Below, one piece after another: positions 30,392 through 41,595 of a DNA stretch of 64,000 bases. The DNA comes from Craspedostauros australis. Taxonomy: Eukaryota; Bacillariophyta; Bacillariophyceae; Mastogloiales; Achnanthaceae. The notes under the pieces are model-generated. The model did not search any database. It had not been told where the DNA came from and saw only the letters and a list, made by a program, of their open reading frames with translations. The DNA lies in assembly GCA_026770025.1 (NCBI GenBank), contig JAMXDE010000021.1, positions 1,178,001-1,242,000 on the forward strand, in the 5' to 3' direction. Within the stretch, counting starts at the first letter, position 1. Every line of letters starts with the position of its first letter. The position numbers were made by a program, and so were the translations under genes.

Positions 30392-32723
30392 ATGAGCGAG
30401 GAAGAGGAATTGAGAGACATCCCTCTGTCCAACCCGACTATCAAGAGAGAAGAAGGTGCGAGTGAGACTCCACCACGAGAAGAGAAGGAAGTAGCAGCGG
30501 CTACTGTTCTATCAGGCGAAGACGCAAGCGCCATCGACGAGACCGAAGAGGAACGGTCTGCAAGACAACATCGCGAGAAGGAGAGGATCCTCAAGGCGAT
30601 CAAGCGAGAGGAGACTGGTGTGACGAAGAGCATTCGCACGGCCAAACGAAGTGGTAAAAGTGAGACACCACCAGGAGGAGAATTTGTGAGCAAATCAACC
30701 CTCGCGAAACAACAAGCAAAAATCGAAGAATCGCTAACACAGAAACAAACGGAAACCAAGGGCGCGAGCGCACCAACAACGAAACAACGAATCAACATGG
30801 CAACATCAGCCAACATGAACAAGCGACGCATCAAGGCGCCGATGTTCAGCGGTGAACAGGAAGACTATAGCGCATGGGAGTCCCAAGCGAAGGCATACGC
30901 TCGTGCACAGAAGACGAGAGACGTGATGTTGGGCAAGACCAAGGTCCCAACAGTGAGGGAGATCGCGGCAGCCGCCGGCGATGCTAAAGAAGCGATGGAG
31001 GAAATCTACGAGCTGGGATGCGACTGCTTCAGTGATCTGATCCTCATGATGGATGCAGAGAAAGGAAAAGGCAAGCAGGCCATCCAGTACATCAATCAAT
31101 GCGTCTCCGACGACTACCCCGAAGGAGATGCACACGCAGCGTGGAACGTTCTCGCGGAGAAGTTCCGACCATCCGACGCGGCAACGAAGATCAAACTCAA
31201 ACGCCAATTCAACAACGAAAAGATGAAGAGAGACACGGACCCCGATATCTACATCACGCAACTCGAAGGTCTACGATCGCGTCTCCACGATGTCAAGCAC
31301 GAGATCACGGACGAGGAAATGATCATGCAAATCCTCAGCACGGTGAGCAACGAATACAGAACTCACATCGTGAACTTCCAACATCAACTCACGTTCAATC
31401 CGGAACTGGTTACCATCAACGCAATCAGAGGAGTACTCCGCACTGCATACGCCACTCACCAAGGAGGCAAGGCGTACGTTGACGACTTCCAAGACAGTAA
31501 CACGAAGAGCAACGACACCGGCTTCATGAGCACCGGTAACTTCAAGGGTACTTGTCACAACTGTGGCGTGTATGGCCATAGATCCGCCGATTGTCCAGAA
31601 CGCAAGAAATCGAACAACAAGAAAAACAACAACAACAACAAGATGAACGGAAAGCGCAACAAAGGAAGCGGCTTCAAGGGCAAGTGTAACTACTGTGGCA
31701 TCTTCGGACATCGCGAGGCGGAGTGCCGAAAGAAGAAGTTCAACGAGAGCAAGAAGAACAACGAACAAGCCAACGCGGCTACGGAAGGACACGACAAGAG
31801 CGGGCACGAGATGGTACTCTCTGCGAAGGACATGCCGCTCTGCATGTTGGTGTCCGACGACTACATCGAAGACTCCTTCTTCGATAACTTCGAATGTGTC
31901 GGAAGTGACGACGAAGTGCAGGACGATGAGATCGTTCCGGAGTGGCTCAGCGAGGAGCCCATCATCCACGAGGTGGATCCAAGACGCGAAGTGAGCTACG
32001 AATGCTGCTTCAACGCGCACGACCTGATCGGTTCATACGGCGACGAAGCTGAGATGGACGAGGCCAACGATAGCGACATCGAAGAGGCCATGAGCGATGA
32101 CGACGACAACGACAACGCCGACGAGGACGGCGCAGATGAAGACGACGAGGCGAACCGCGACGAGTTGCCTCCTCCTCAAGCTGGGAGATACGAGAGAACG
32201 GGAACCTTCATCAATCAAGGCGAAACGCGCCACGCCGCGGCGCCGCCTCCTCCAGCGGCGGGGAACAACAGATCGGGCATCTTCGACGAAGATGACAGCG
32301 ACGAAACCGAAGGTCATCCAGACGACAACTTTAATCCAAACGAGCGTGTCGTCTATCCAGCGAATATCGACTTCCCAGATATTGAGGATCCCAACAGTGT
32401 CGACTATCTCCTCCGTCACAGCGTTACTCCAAACGCAACAGCAACAGCATTGATAATCCAAAAGCAGCTCATCTTTGACGCAGTAATGGAAGCGGGGATG
32501 CGACTGTTCCCAACAATCACACGAGGAGCACTCATGCCAATATGGGTGAACATGATGGGATCCATCCTATCCGAGCACTTCGAGTCAATCGAAGAGATCC
32601 TTACCAATTCGATCGTCATCAACCGCATACTGGAAGCGAACGACTCGGAAACGATCCCAGAGACGGATCTGCATTACATCCTTGGAGGATGCATGCGCGT
32701 GCTCTTACGCGAGCGATCACACG
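30392..32723 (+). pseudogene. Element 5 gag and spacer (family B), truncated
   Basis: Starts MSEEEELRD at 30392 and has a charged N-terminal extension of about 130 residues before the Gag core (FSGEQEDYSAWESQAKAY), which is longer than in family A. Two CCHC knuckles follow: CHNCGVYGHRSADC and CNYCGIFGHREAEC. Then an acidic spacer and a helical region (IWVNMMGSIL, LHYILGGCM) leading toward the protease. It is cut at 32723 within the LLRERSH word by Element 6's LTR, 60 or so codons before the protease motif seen in Element 8. At the codon where Element 8 has an amber stop this copy has GAG. Protease to RNase H are missing. Confidence 0.88.
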
Positions 32724-33471
32724 TGTTGGAAATCCGGGGTTATAGTTAGTACTAAATCCTAATCTGCTGTTAGAAACTGTACCGTTTTAGAACTGTGAGC
32801 ACAATCTCACTTTCTCTTCCGATTTCGTTTTCTTGACAGGCATCTGCCGCGGTGACGACACGGGGCATCCTGTTGTCTCTTAGGTGCTTCCCTCTTCATT
32901 CATCATGCTCTGTTCTTGCTTCCTTGTCTCTGCATTGCTGTAGCTGTCTACGTTTGCATGGTAGGGATCTGCAGCCTTGAGCACTTGCCTGTCTCATGTT
33001 TCCTTCGTTGATCTTCATGACGCCATCGTCTCATAGCCGATGTCTTCTTTGGTGATGTTCCAAACCTGCGGATGTTCCGATCCTTTCTGATGTTTTCAAA
33101 CCTGCGGATGTTCTTGTCCGCAGGAGGGGCGCGTGCTGTCCTCTGAAGAAGGTGCGTCACTTGCCCATGGACATGCTGTTCTGATCGACGTCGTCGTCTG
33201 GATGGTTGCCATGGTTGGCGTGGTATCGGGACCTCCTGATCCACCGTGGGTGTCTTCCTTACGTTACCAGAGGACAGGCTACCCTCCTCGCGGTTATACA
33301 GGTATCAATCGCGTCCGTATGCTTAGTCATAGTCATAATGACATGGTATACAAAGGTGTGACAAATAGTCTCCGAACATGTGACGAATAATATTCAAAGC
33401 TGTGACGAACAATGTTGGGAGGTGCGGCAATTACGGGTATTCCGACAAAGTCGTACCCTCAATTCCTAACA
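32724..33471 (-). repeat. Element 6 3' LTR
   Basis: 748 bp; contains a tandem AACCTGCGGATGTTC repeat (around 33062-33118) and three TGTGACRAAYA copies near 33355-33412 ahead of TTGGGAGGTGCGGCAAT. Confidence 0.9.
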
Positions 33472-33545
33472 CCCTTCCATTGTCGCATCCACAACATAAC
33501 ATCCATCATCATCGTCCTTCTCTCTCACCTTTCGCCTTACTCCCA

Positions 33546-35964
33546 TTAATCCATTGCAGACCGCAGTTGGATGAAGTGATTCTTGTGGTTGTCATAGATC
33601 TCCTTTTTGGTGTTCTTTGTGAAGCCGTCTGCGATGTTATCTTCCGATCGCACGAATTTGGTTACGGCTTCTCCATTTTTGACGAGTTCACGTATGAAGT
33701 GATGTCGGATGTCGATGTGCCTTGTTCTTGCGGATGTCGATGGGTTTGAGGCGATGAAGATCGCTCCGACGTTGTCGACCATGACGTCCGCGGGCTTGTG
33801 CATCTTTAATCCGATGTCGCTCATCAGTTGCGTCACGAAGCGGATTTCTTTCCCTGCTTCTGACAGTGCGACGTACTCTGCTTCCGTCGAGCTGAGTGTT
33901 ACGCTGCGTTGTGCCTTTGATCTCCATATGATCGGCACTCCTTGTAGTAGGACGATGTGCCCTCCTACGCTGATGCGATTGTCCTTGTCACCCGCGAATT
34001 CGCTGTCGGTGAATATTGCAATCTTCCATACATCGTTAGTCAGTGGACTCGGTTTCATCTTCAGTCCATACTCTCTCGTGTCCCATACGAACTTCATGAC
34101 TCGTAGCATCTCCTCATATGCTGAGGCTGTTGGTCCGTCCAATACTTTGGTCAGTTCTCGCACTGCATTGGCGATGTCGGGTCGAAAGTGTTTCACCAGG
34201 TATAGCAGCATGCCTACTCCGCTTCGGTATCGGCTGTGTCGCTGTTCGTCCACTTTGGGTGCATCGCTGTTCCTTTGGATGCCCTGCCCTGGTGTCCCTG
34301 GTGTTCCGTATCGTTGTAGCTTCAGCACATCGCTCCCGAACGTATCGATGATGTTGTTGAGGATGTGTGGCTGGTTGACCCAACAGTTCGTCTTGTTGTG
34401 GTTGAAGATGATCTTGCAGCTCAGGTAGTCTTCAAGATCTTCCTCCACTTTGACCCCGAACCGTTCCGCTCGGATATCCTTCACGAGCTTCTGCAGTTCC
34501 TGCTTTTCTCCGATGCAGAGACAATCGTCCACATAGATGCCGATTAAAAGCAGTTGCCCTTCCTGATTCCGAATCAGTAGGCATGGGTCTACCTCACTCT
34601 GTCTGAACCCCAATTTGAATAGGATGTCGACGAGCTTCTTGTTCCATTGTCTGGCACTCTGCACGAGTCCGTAGATGGTTTTCTTGAGCAGCAGGCATTC
34701 ATCGGTTTCGTGTTTCATGCCTTTCGGGCATTGCATGTAGATCTCTTCGTCGAGGTCTCCATGCAAGAATGCTGTCTCAAAGTCGATGATGATGCTGTCT
34801 AGCTTCAGTATCATTTTCATAGTGAGCATGATACGGTAGGTTGCATCATGTATCACCGGTGCGTGGTGCGCTGAGAAGTCGACTCCTGCGATCTGCGAGT
34901 ATCCGCATGCCACGAGTCTGGCGCGGAATACCCCATTTCTCTTTTCCTTGAAGACCCATTTGGTCTTTACGCACCGCCGATTCCTCGGCATCCGGTCCTT
35001 CTTGATCTTTTCCCATACTTTCCTTCTGGCCATATCGTAGAATTCCTTGTTGATGGCTTCTCGCCATTTCTTTCTCTTACTGGGGTCCGCGTGGTCCCAG
35101 CAGTCCTCGAATGTGGTTGGGTCCAGCAGCATAGCGATGCTCGCTAGTTCCATCCCATCCTCATTCCGTTCGTTGTTCAATGCTTGGTCCGCAGTGATGA
35201 TATCGTCGAGTCTCATCATTCCGTGAGGTGTGTCTATCATCATGCCTGCGATATCTCTGTTGAATGTTGACCCGTCCGCGTGGAAGTCGGGTCCTCCTGT
35301 GTCCGATGGGGATGCGACAGTCTCTTGGGGTGTCTCGTACCCTTCGTCTGTATTTGGTTCTGACTCATCGCTCGATTCGAGGTCTCGCTCTTCCTCTGGG
35401 ATGGGTTCTTTGTTATACCCTGCGAGAGCACTCACCATCCTTGGTACGCGTTGCACAGGTTCTGCGATAGGGGTTTGCTCCGGCTCATATTTGGCCTCTT
35501 CATTTGTTCTCCCCTCATCGTCCCTTCCGAATTCGTCGCCGTCATTATCGTTCGACTCATTTTTCCCTTGGGTGGGGAGCAAGTCATCTTGCCCTCGCGC
35601 AGCGTCTGCTGTATCTTCTTTCTCTCCGGCTCTGCTGCTGCGATCTGCGTCGTCGGTCTCCATGCCTTTGATGGTCTCCGATCGTCGCTCCCAAACTGCT
35701 CTCGTGTGTCGAGTCTTCATACCCGATGTAGAGTCGTCATCTTCCAGATCTATCAATATTGATCTGTTGGCATTCTCGATACCTCTGAATTGCCCATATG
35801 ACTGATTCATCCATGTCACGTCTCTCGTGATTAGGATCTTAGTTGTTGCGAGGTTCAGCATTCGATATACTCCCTTCGCGTGTGACTGGCCGTATCCAAC
35901 GAACATAGCTGGTCTGGATCTGTCATCCAGCTTCGCCTTCATCGTGCGGCCTCCGATGTACACC
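33546..35964 (-). CDS. Element 6 gag-pol, 3' segment (end of integrase, RT, RNase H)
   Basis: Continues in frame from 36856 after removal of the 886-bp insert and one ATGCC. Contains the integrase C-terminal part (VYIGGRTMKAKLDDRS, MFVGYGQSHAKGVYRM), an acidic linker, RT (WVFKEKRNGVFRARLV, GYSQIAGVDFSAHH, YVDD) and RNase H (FTDSEFAGDKDNR, SSTEAEY, VDNVGAIF). Stop at 33546. Very close to Elements 1 and 2 over RT and RNase H. Joined length from the internal Met at 40367 is 1976 residues. Confidence 0.88.
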
Positions 35965-35969
35965 ATGCC

Positions 35970-36855
35970 AGTTAAATTGCGTCAGTTCGCGTCGTTTTTC
36001 GCGTGTCCGAGATGTCCCCGTGGGTGGAACAAATCCGGATTGGATCGTTGTTGTTGTTCGTTGTTCGTTGTTAACAATAGGGACGGACTTGTGTTTTGTT
36101 GCTGTGAGAAAATTGTTTGTTGCGTTGCCTTGAGCAAGCGTTCAATGTCGCAACTCGGACCGACTGATGAAGTCGTTTGGTGTCAGAGTTTACGATGGGA
36201 AGACGAGAGTGAATGCAATTGATTTATACTGTGTTTGAAGAGTGTTTTTGACTTGTGAACTTTTTGCATTTTATGATTAAGTTGATGATGAAGATAATGA
36301 AGATGATGATGAAGACAATGAAGAGACAACAATCATGCAGGACATGTTTCTTGGCAGTGTTGTTTGCAGGAGATTTCCTGCAGACATCATTGTGCTCTCT
36401 GCAGAGCAAGACACTTGGCTGTGTGCCTTGTTTCACTCCTTTCTTGCAATGTATCGATCCTTCAAGCATCTCATGTTCTCCTGCTGATCTTGGTTCGTCT
36501 TGGAGCAGCAGAAGCATGACTCCTACTTCTATCATTCTGTTTATGTCAAGGGCTGAGGTCATACATACAAGAAGTCTTTGCAGTTCAATCCAATCACTCT
36601 TGTGATTCAAATATAAGCTGCAATGAACCTCTTGATAAACATCAGTGATTGGCAGTCTCCAATCCCTTGTTTCTCTGCAGTTCCCATTTGGTCTTGGTTC
36701 GTACCGAGGGGTACACGCAACGTGTTGGCGGACAGTCGTGAGAAAACCAAGACCAAATAATTTTGGGGGGGAGATGTCAAATTGGACTAATCCGATTACA
36801 AGGAAACTCTGAAGAGTGTCCTGCTTTCGGATGTCCAAGGCCTCATGTTGTAACT
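35970..36855. mobile_element. unclassified 886-bp insertion in Element 6 integrase
   Basis: Flanked by ATGCC on both sides (35965-35969 and 36856-36860). The undisturbed site is visible in Elements 2 and 3, where CATGCC is followed directly by TATTTCTCC. The insert begins AGTTA and ends TAACT. Near its right end lies a perfect 14-bp inverted repeat (36686-36699 and 36745-36758, ATTTGGTCTTGGTT) and then a TTTT-G7 tract followed by AGATGTCAAATTGG, which looks like a polypurine tract next to an LTR start, but no matching second LTR is present at the left end. A minus-strand frame of 204 codons (36224-36838) shows no known domain and ends in a low-complexity IIFII stretch. Candidates: a solo or degenerate LTR, or a short non-autonomous DNA element. 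Confidence 0.8.
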
Positions 36856-39800
36856 ATGCCTATTTCCCCGAAAACGCGTAACCCATCCACGTAAGTTGGG
36901 ATCCGGTTGTTGAACAGCACGCATGCTGGTTCTCTCGTTTTCGTCCCGATGATATTCTCCAGTTGGGTAGCAGTTCTGGCCGCCTCGGCCCATAATTTTC
37001 CTCGGACATTTTTCGGCAGGTGCGTGTGATTGAGCATGGCTCGGACTTTCCCGTACAACGTGGCGAATTTTCTTTCCACGCGACCGTTCTGTTGCGGCGT
37101 CGATGCTGCAGTGTACTCGAACGTTGGACCGAACCCTGCGACGAGCAGTTGCTTCTCCGCGGAATAATTTTCTCCTGCGTTGTCACATCTGATAATTTTC
37201 ACTCGTGTTTGCTGATTGGCGTGGAGCCATTTAAGCAACAGAATCATTTTTGTTCCAACCTCACTCTTCTCCTTCAGAAAGTAGCTCCAGCAGTAGTCAC
37301 TGTAATCATCGAGGACTAGGAGCCAATACTTTCCTTGTCCGTAGCTGTGTGTCTGGACACTTGATGTGTCAATGAACAGGCGATCACCAACCTCCTTCGC
37401 TCGTGATTGGAGTTTCTTCGCCATGGCCTTCTGCCTTTGTTTGCCAATGACACAGTCCACACATGCATGCAATTTGCCTGTGACATTCCACCCGTATCGT
37501 CCCGCTGTGCGAGAGATCGTGTAAGTGTCAACATGGCCTAACATTTTATGGATTTGATTGACGTCCACCGCGGTCTGGGTGGACACGCCAACGTTGGCTT
37601 GATCGTGGGGGTGAGGGGCGGTGATCATGTTAACACCGCTCACGAAACCACTGTGGGTAGCCATAAGCGGGTCAAACGTAATACGTTGTCCGCGCTTCTC
37701 CAGGCTCATCACAACACCGTGGTTGCTGATGTTGAAGCCGCTCTCAAGCGCTTTGTTGATGCTGAGGAGGTTCACCCACAAATTGGGCACGAACTTCACG
37801 TGCTTGAGGAGGATGGTTGCGGTGGTACCGTTCTTCTGCATCACCACCATGCGCTTGTCGCCCACCTTTGTTGCCTTGATGTAGCGACCGCTGCCGATCT
37901 TGATGGAGTGGTCGGCCACGCGCACGTTGGTCATCCCCTCATCGTTGTTGGTCAGGTGGCACGAGGCACCTGAGTCGCCCAACCAAGTGCTTGCCTCATG
38001 GCGGTCTGGGGCGAGCGTGATGCGGCGTTCTTCGACGCCGTCGATGTCACTGATCACCATCGCCATGTCTGGTTGCGGGTTTCTCTCGCTGTAGAGAGGG
38101 AGTTCAGGGAACTCTCCATGGTTGCGGACTCCGTACTGGCCGGGGTGGTACTTCCACATGACTTGGAGTGCTCCAAGCGAGGCCAGGCTTCTGATGAGTC
38201 CATGATGGATGGCTGGCAGCTGTTCTCTCTCCAGCCTTTCATTGATGAACGGCATGTTCTTCATTACGTTGAATGGTGTCATCATACCGATCTCGCGCAG
38301 GAGGAAGTAGAGGGTGCGAGCATCCATGCAAGTGTGTCTGTCTCTTGAGCTGTACTCCTTCACTGTGTCGAGGCACAGCAGGGCAAGCTCGCAGCGCACA
38401 CTGTCAGCCGGCATGGCGTTGCTCAATGAGTATCGCACTGCAAGTGCGAGTGACTCCTCTTTGGCAAGCATCGCGCGGCGGTCATCACGCTCCTTGTGAG
38501 TCGTCGGCTTTGCCACGTCCACTCCATCAGGTAGATCGATGAGGAATGACATGGCGGGGCAGTCCACACAGTAGGAGTAGATGTATCCTTGCTTGAAGCA
38601 TAGTGGGCACGACGCCCATCCTTGGTACAGAGCGCGCCCTGCTGTTTCGATCGACTTCTCGATGGGAGGCTTGTTGGTGGAGAGCGAGAAGACTGGCTCT
38701 CTGCAGATGTCTTCTGCTCCGATCACCATTGCCACTTCGTTGGTGGTCTCCTCTTTGGTGCTGACGAGGTCTTCGTCGTAGATGACGTCCTCGAAGAACC
38801 CGTCATCTTCAGTGGACTCGTCGTCTGACGGGAAGAGTTCGCGGTTGATGCGCTCGGCTGCGACCAGTGGTGGTCCGTAGTGACCGTACACCCCTAGGTG
38901 ATGGGCCGCCCGCTCTTCTGCTGTCCATTCGCCACCTTGGTTTGGCGCGTTGCCTCCTTGGTCGGTCATCTCTTCGTCGGTGGACGTGAGGGCGAGATCT
39001 TCGGTGGTCTCCTCTTCGGGAGGCATCATGGCGAGGTTGTTGCTCATGTTTTTCTTGATGTTCGCGATTTCTTGGGTGGTCACGAGTCTTGGGTTGGTCA
39101 CATTTTTTACCTCTGTCGAGTCAATTTCGAACTCGTTGGTGAGGAAGCACATCATTTCCGTGCTATCCATGGACTTGTCGTCTTCGGGCAACCAGATGGG
39201 CTCCTCGATCATGGCTAGGGCAACGTCGTTGGCCTTCTCGTTGGAGGGCAACCACATCTCCTCGTCAACTTCAACGAAGGAGTCGTAGCCTGCCACATCG
39301 TCTTCGGTAGTCCGCCACATGTGTTCTTCAACCATCATGAGGGCGACGTCTGTCTCCTCCTCCATGCCGTCGGTCGCCACGTTTGCGGCCTCGGCTTCTC
39401 GCATCGCTGCTTTCAACTTGAAGCAGTCGAGGATCTTGTGCCCTTTCTTACCGCAGTACTTGCAGTTTCCGTTGAACTTGTTCTTGGCGGGGGAGTCTCC
39501 TTTCTTGTTGTTCTTCTTCAAGGCCTTGTTGCTTTTGTTCTTTGGGGGAGAGCGACAGTCCGCCTTCTTGTGCCCGTAGGCACTGCAGTTGCGGCAATAT
39601 CCTTTGAAACCGCCAGTGGCAGCGAGAGCCATTTCCTCTTTGGTGTCGCTCTCGCGACGGTTGCTTCCTTGCTTGATGTGACGTGCGTCGTAGGTGGCAC
39701 TCACAGCTTCACGGATGTCCTCGATTGACATCGTGTCTTCGATGCCGGTGAACTTGAGTTCGATGAGCTTCACATCCATCTTGTAGTCCCTTGCGAGGGC

Positions 39801-40398
39801 GTTGAGCACGAGCATGTGGTACTGAGTCATGTCCAAGTCGACGCCGGCGTGGGAGAGGCGTCCACGGAGCACTTCCATCTCGGTGAGGAACGTGTCCGGG
39901 TGTTCTCCCTTCTTCATGCGCATCCCGTTGAGCTGCGCCAACAACTTTGCCTTCATAGGCGCAGTGCGCTGCTCGTAGATACGCTCAAGAGCCTTCCATG
40001 CCTTACGTGGGTCTCCTCCCTTGTAAGCGCTGCTCTTGCATCCCAACACAGCCATGAAGGCAACATTGCCTTCGGTGGTCTCATGGCTAATAGCCATGGT
40101 CAGTTCTTCAAACGCGTACTTCGCCAATGCCTTCTTGTACTCAGCCTCCTCTCCAGGAGTCATGTCACTCGGCTTCTTGGCTTCCTCATCCTTCTTCTTG
40201 CCTTTCACGGGGAGGGCAGCAGAGGAGGGGACAAACGGTTCTTCCTTCACAATCACATCACTCATGTCCTTGAGATACAAGTCTCCATAGCCCTTGCGGT
40301 TGGCGCGGGCCAGGAACTTCGCACTCCAAGCTTTCCAGCTGGACCGCTTGCTGTCGAACATGATCATGTAACGATCAGTCTCCTAGGAAGGATGTCAT
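36856..40398 (-). pseudogene. Element 6 gag-pol, 5' segment with start-proximal frameshift
   Basis: The ATG equivalent to that of related elements is at 40398, but relative to Elements 2 and 3 two bases are missing shortly after it, so that frame ends after seven codons. The long frame begins at an internal Met at 40367 (MIMFDSKRSS), equivalent to about residue 12 of Element 2. From there: Gag; CCHC knuckles (the first is CRNCSAYGHKKADC); acidic spacer with MWLP-type repeats; CPLC...CVDC module (38560-38612); helical region; protease DSGASCH; integrase finger and D,D35E. It is broken at 36856 by the 886-bp insertion. Translation from the internal Met would still give a nearly complete Gag. 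Confidence 0.85.
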
Positions 40399-40478
40399 GG
40401 TGATGATGGTGATAGGATGTTTGTTGCTGTGCTGGTGATGGTAGAAACGTAGGATTTCAATTGTAACGTTTCGAAACG

Positions 40479-41224
40479 TGTTGGAAATCCGGGGTTATTG
40501 TTAGTACTGTAATCTAATCCGCTGTTAGAAACTGTACCGTTTTAGAACTGTGAGCACAATCTCACTTTCTCTTCCGATTTCATCTTCATGGCAGGCATCT
40601 GTCGTGGTGGCGACACGGGGCGTCCTGTTGTCTCTTAGGTGCTTTCCCTTTCATTCATCATGCTCTGTTCTTGCTTCCTTGTTTCTGCATTGTCGTAGCC
40701 GTCTACGCTTGCATGGTAGGGATCTGCAGTCTTGAGCACTTGCCTATCTCATGTTTCCATCGTTGATCTCATGACACCATCGTCTCATGGTCGATGTCAC
40801 CTTTGGTGATGTTCCAAACCTGCGGCTGTTCTGATCCTTTCTGATGTTCCAAACCTGTGGATGTTCTTGTCCGCAGGAGGGGCGCGTGCTGCCCTCTGAA
40901 GAAGGTGCGTCACTTGCCCATTGACCTGCTGTTCTGATCGACGTCGTCGTCTGGGTGGTTGCCATGGTTGGTTTGGTATCGGGACCTCCTGATCCGTCAT
41001 AGGTGTCGTCCCTGTGTTACTGGAGGACAGGCTATCCTCCTCGTGGTAGTACAGGTGTCAATCGCGTCCGTACCCTTAGTCATAGTCATAATGATATGGC
41101 ATATAAAGGTGTGACAAATAGTCTCCGAACATGTGACGAATAGTATTCAAAGCTGTGACGAACAATGTTGGGAGGTGCGGCAATCACGGGTATTCCGACA
41201 AAGTCGTACCCTCGATTCCTAACA
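40479..41224 (-). repeat. Element 6 5' LTR
   Basis: 746 bp; same termini as 32724-33471 but with many scattered differences. Followed on the coding strand by CGTTTCGAAACG. Confidence 0.9.
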
Positions 41225-41595
41225 TGAGATGGCCGAGGAGCTGAATGAGCTCCCAACCAAGGTGTTCCCGTGACGAATGGGAGACCATGATCTGATCGAA
41301 TGAAACGACCTGTGTGATGCCTACGACTCGGCGATGTCTAAGGGCATCGAAACTATCAGCGGAGGACAACGTGCTTGTGTGCACGAACATGGGGTACTCG
41401 GTGGTGCATGCATGTCCATGGTGAATTTGCGATGAACGCAAGATGGATGCCTGCTAGACCAACAGAGGGACCCATGATGATCTCAGGAGGAGATTGGACT
41501 TTGCAATTGAGAGCAATGAAGAGCTCACAGTTCAGAGAAGTAGATTCTAACAAACGATTAGTTCTCTACTATCACACCACCCCGGATTTCCAACA
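41225..41595 (+). repeat. LTR remnant related to Element 4's LTR
   Basis: Ends in CACCCCGGATTTCCAACA and shares GAGCAATGAAGAGCTCACAG and several dispersed words with the Element 4 LTR read on its coding strand. The bases after it (AGTATCGTC) are not the palindrome that follows 5' LTRs, so it is a 3' or solo LTR end. Its 5' half is missing where Element 6 begins. Confidence 0.75.

Larger units (their letters stand above)
29514..32723 (+). mobile_element. Element 5: Copia retrotransposon family B, 5' part only
   Basis: 5' LTR 29514-30309 (796 bp, TGTCGAGATG...TTGCCAACA), then CGTTTATAAACG, a leader and gag, cut at 32723 by the LTR of Element 6. It sits in the Element 3 linker region. Related to Element 8 (47579-63677), which supplies the reference for its missing part. 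Confidence 0.88.
32724..41224 (-). mobile_element. Element 6: Copia retrotransposon (family A) with discordant flanks and an internal insertion
   Basis: LTRs at 32724-33471 (748 bp) and 40479-41224 (746 bp) begin TGTTGGAAATCC and end ATTCCTAACA on the plus strand. They differ visibly within their first 60 bases, so they are more diverged than those of Elements 1, 2 and 4. No target duplication: CACACG lies to the left and TGAGAT to the right. The left flank is Element 5 gag and the right flank an unrelated LTR remnant. The polyprotein frame is open apart from a start-proximal frameshift and the 886-bp insertion at 35970-36855. Confidence 0.88.

Noticed and set aside
36224-36838. 204-codon minus-strand frame in the 886-bp insertion
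   Set aside because: No recognisable domain, a low-complexity hydrophobic end, and it spans the inverted repeat and G-tract; listed only as part of the insertion.
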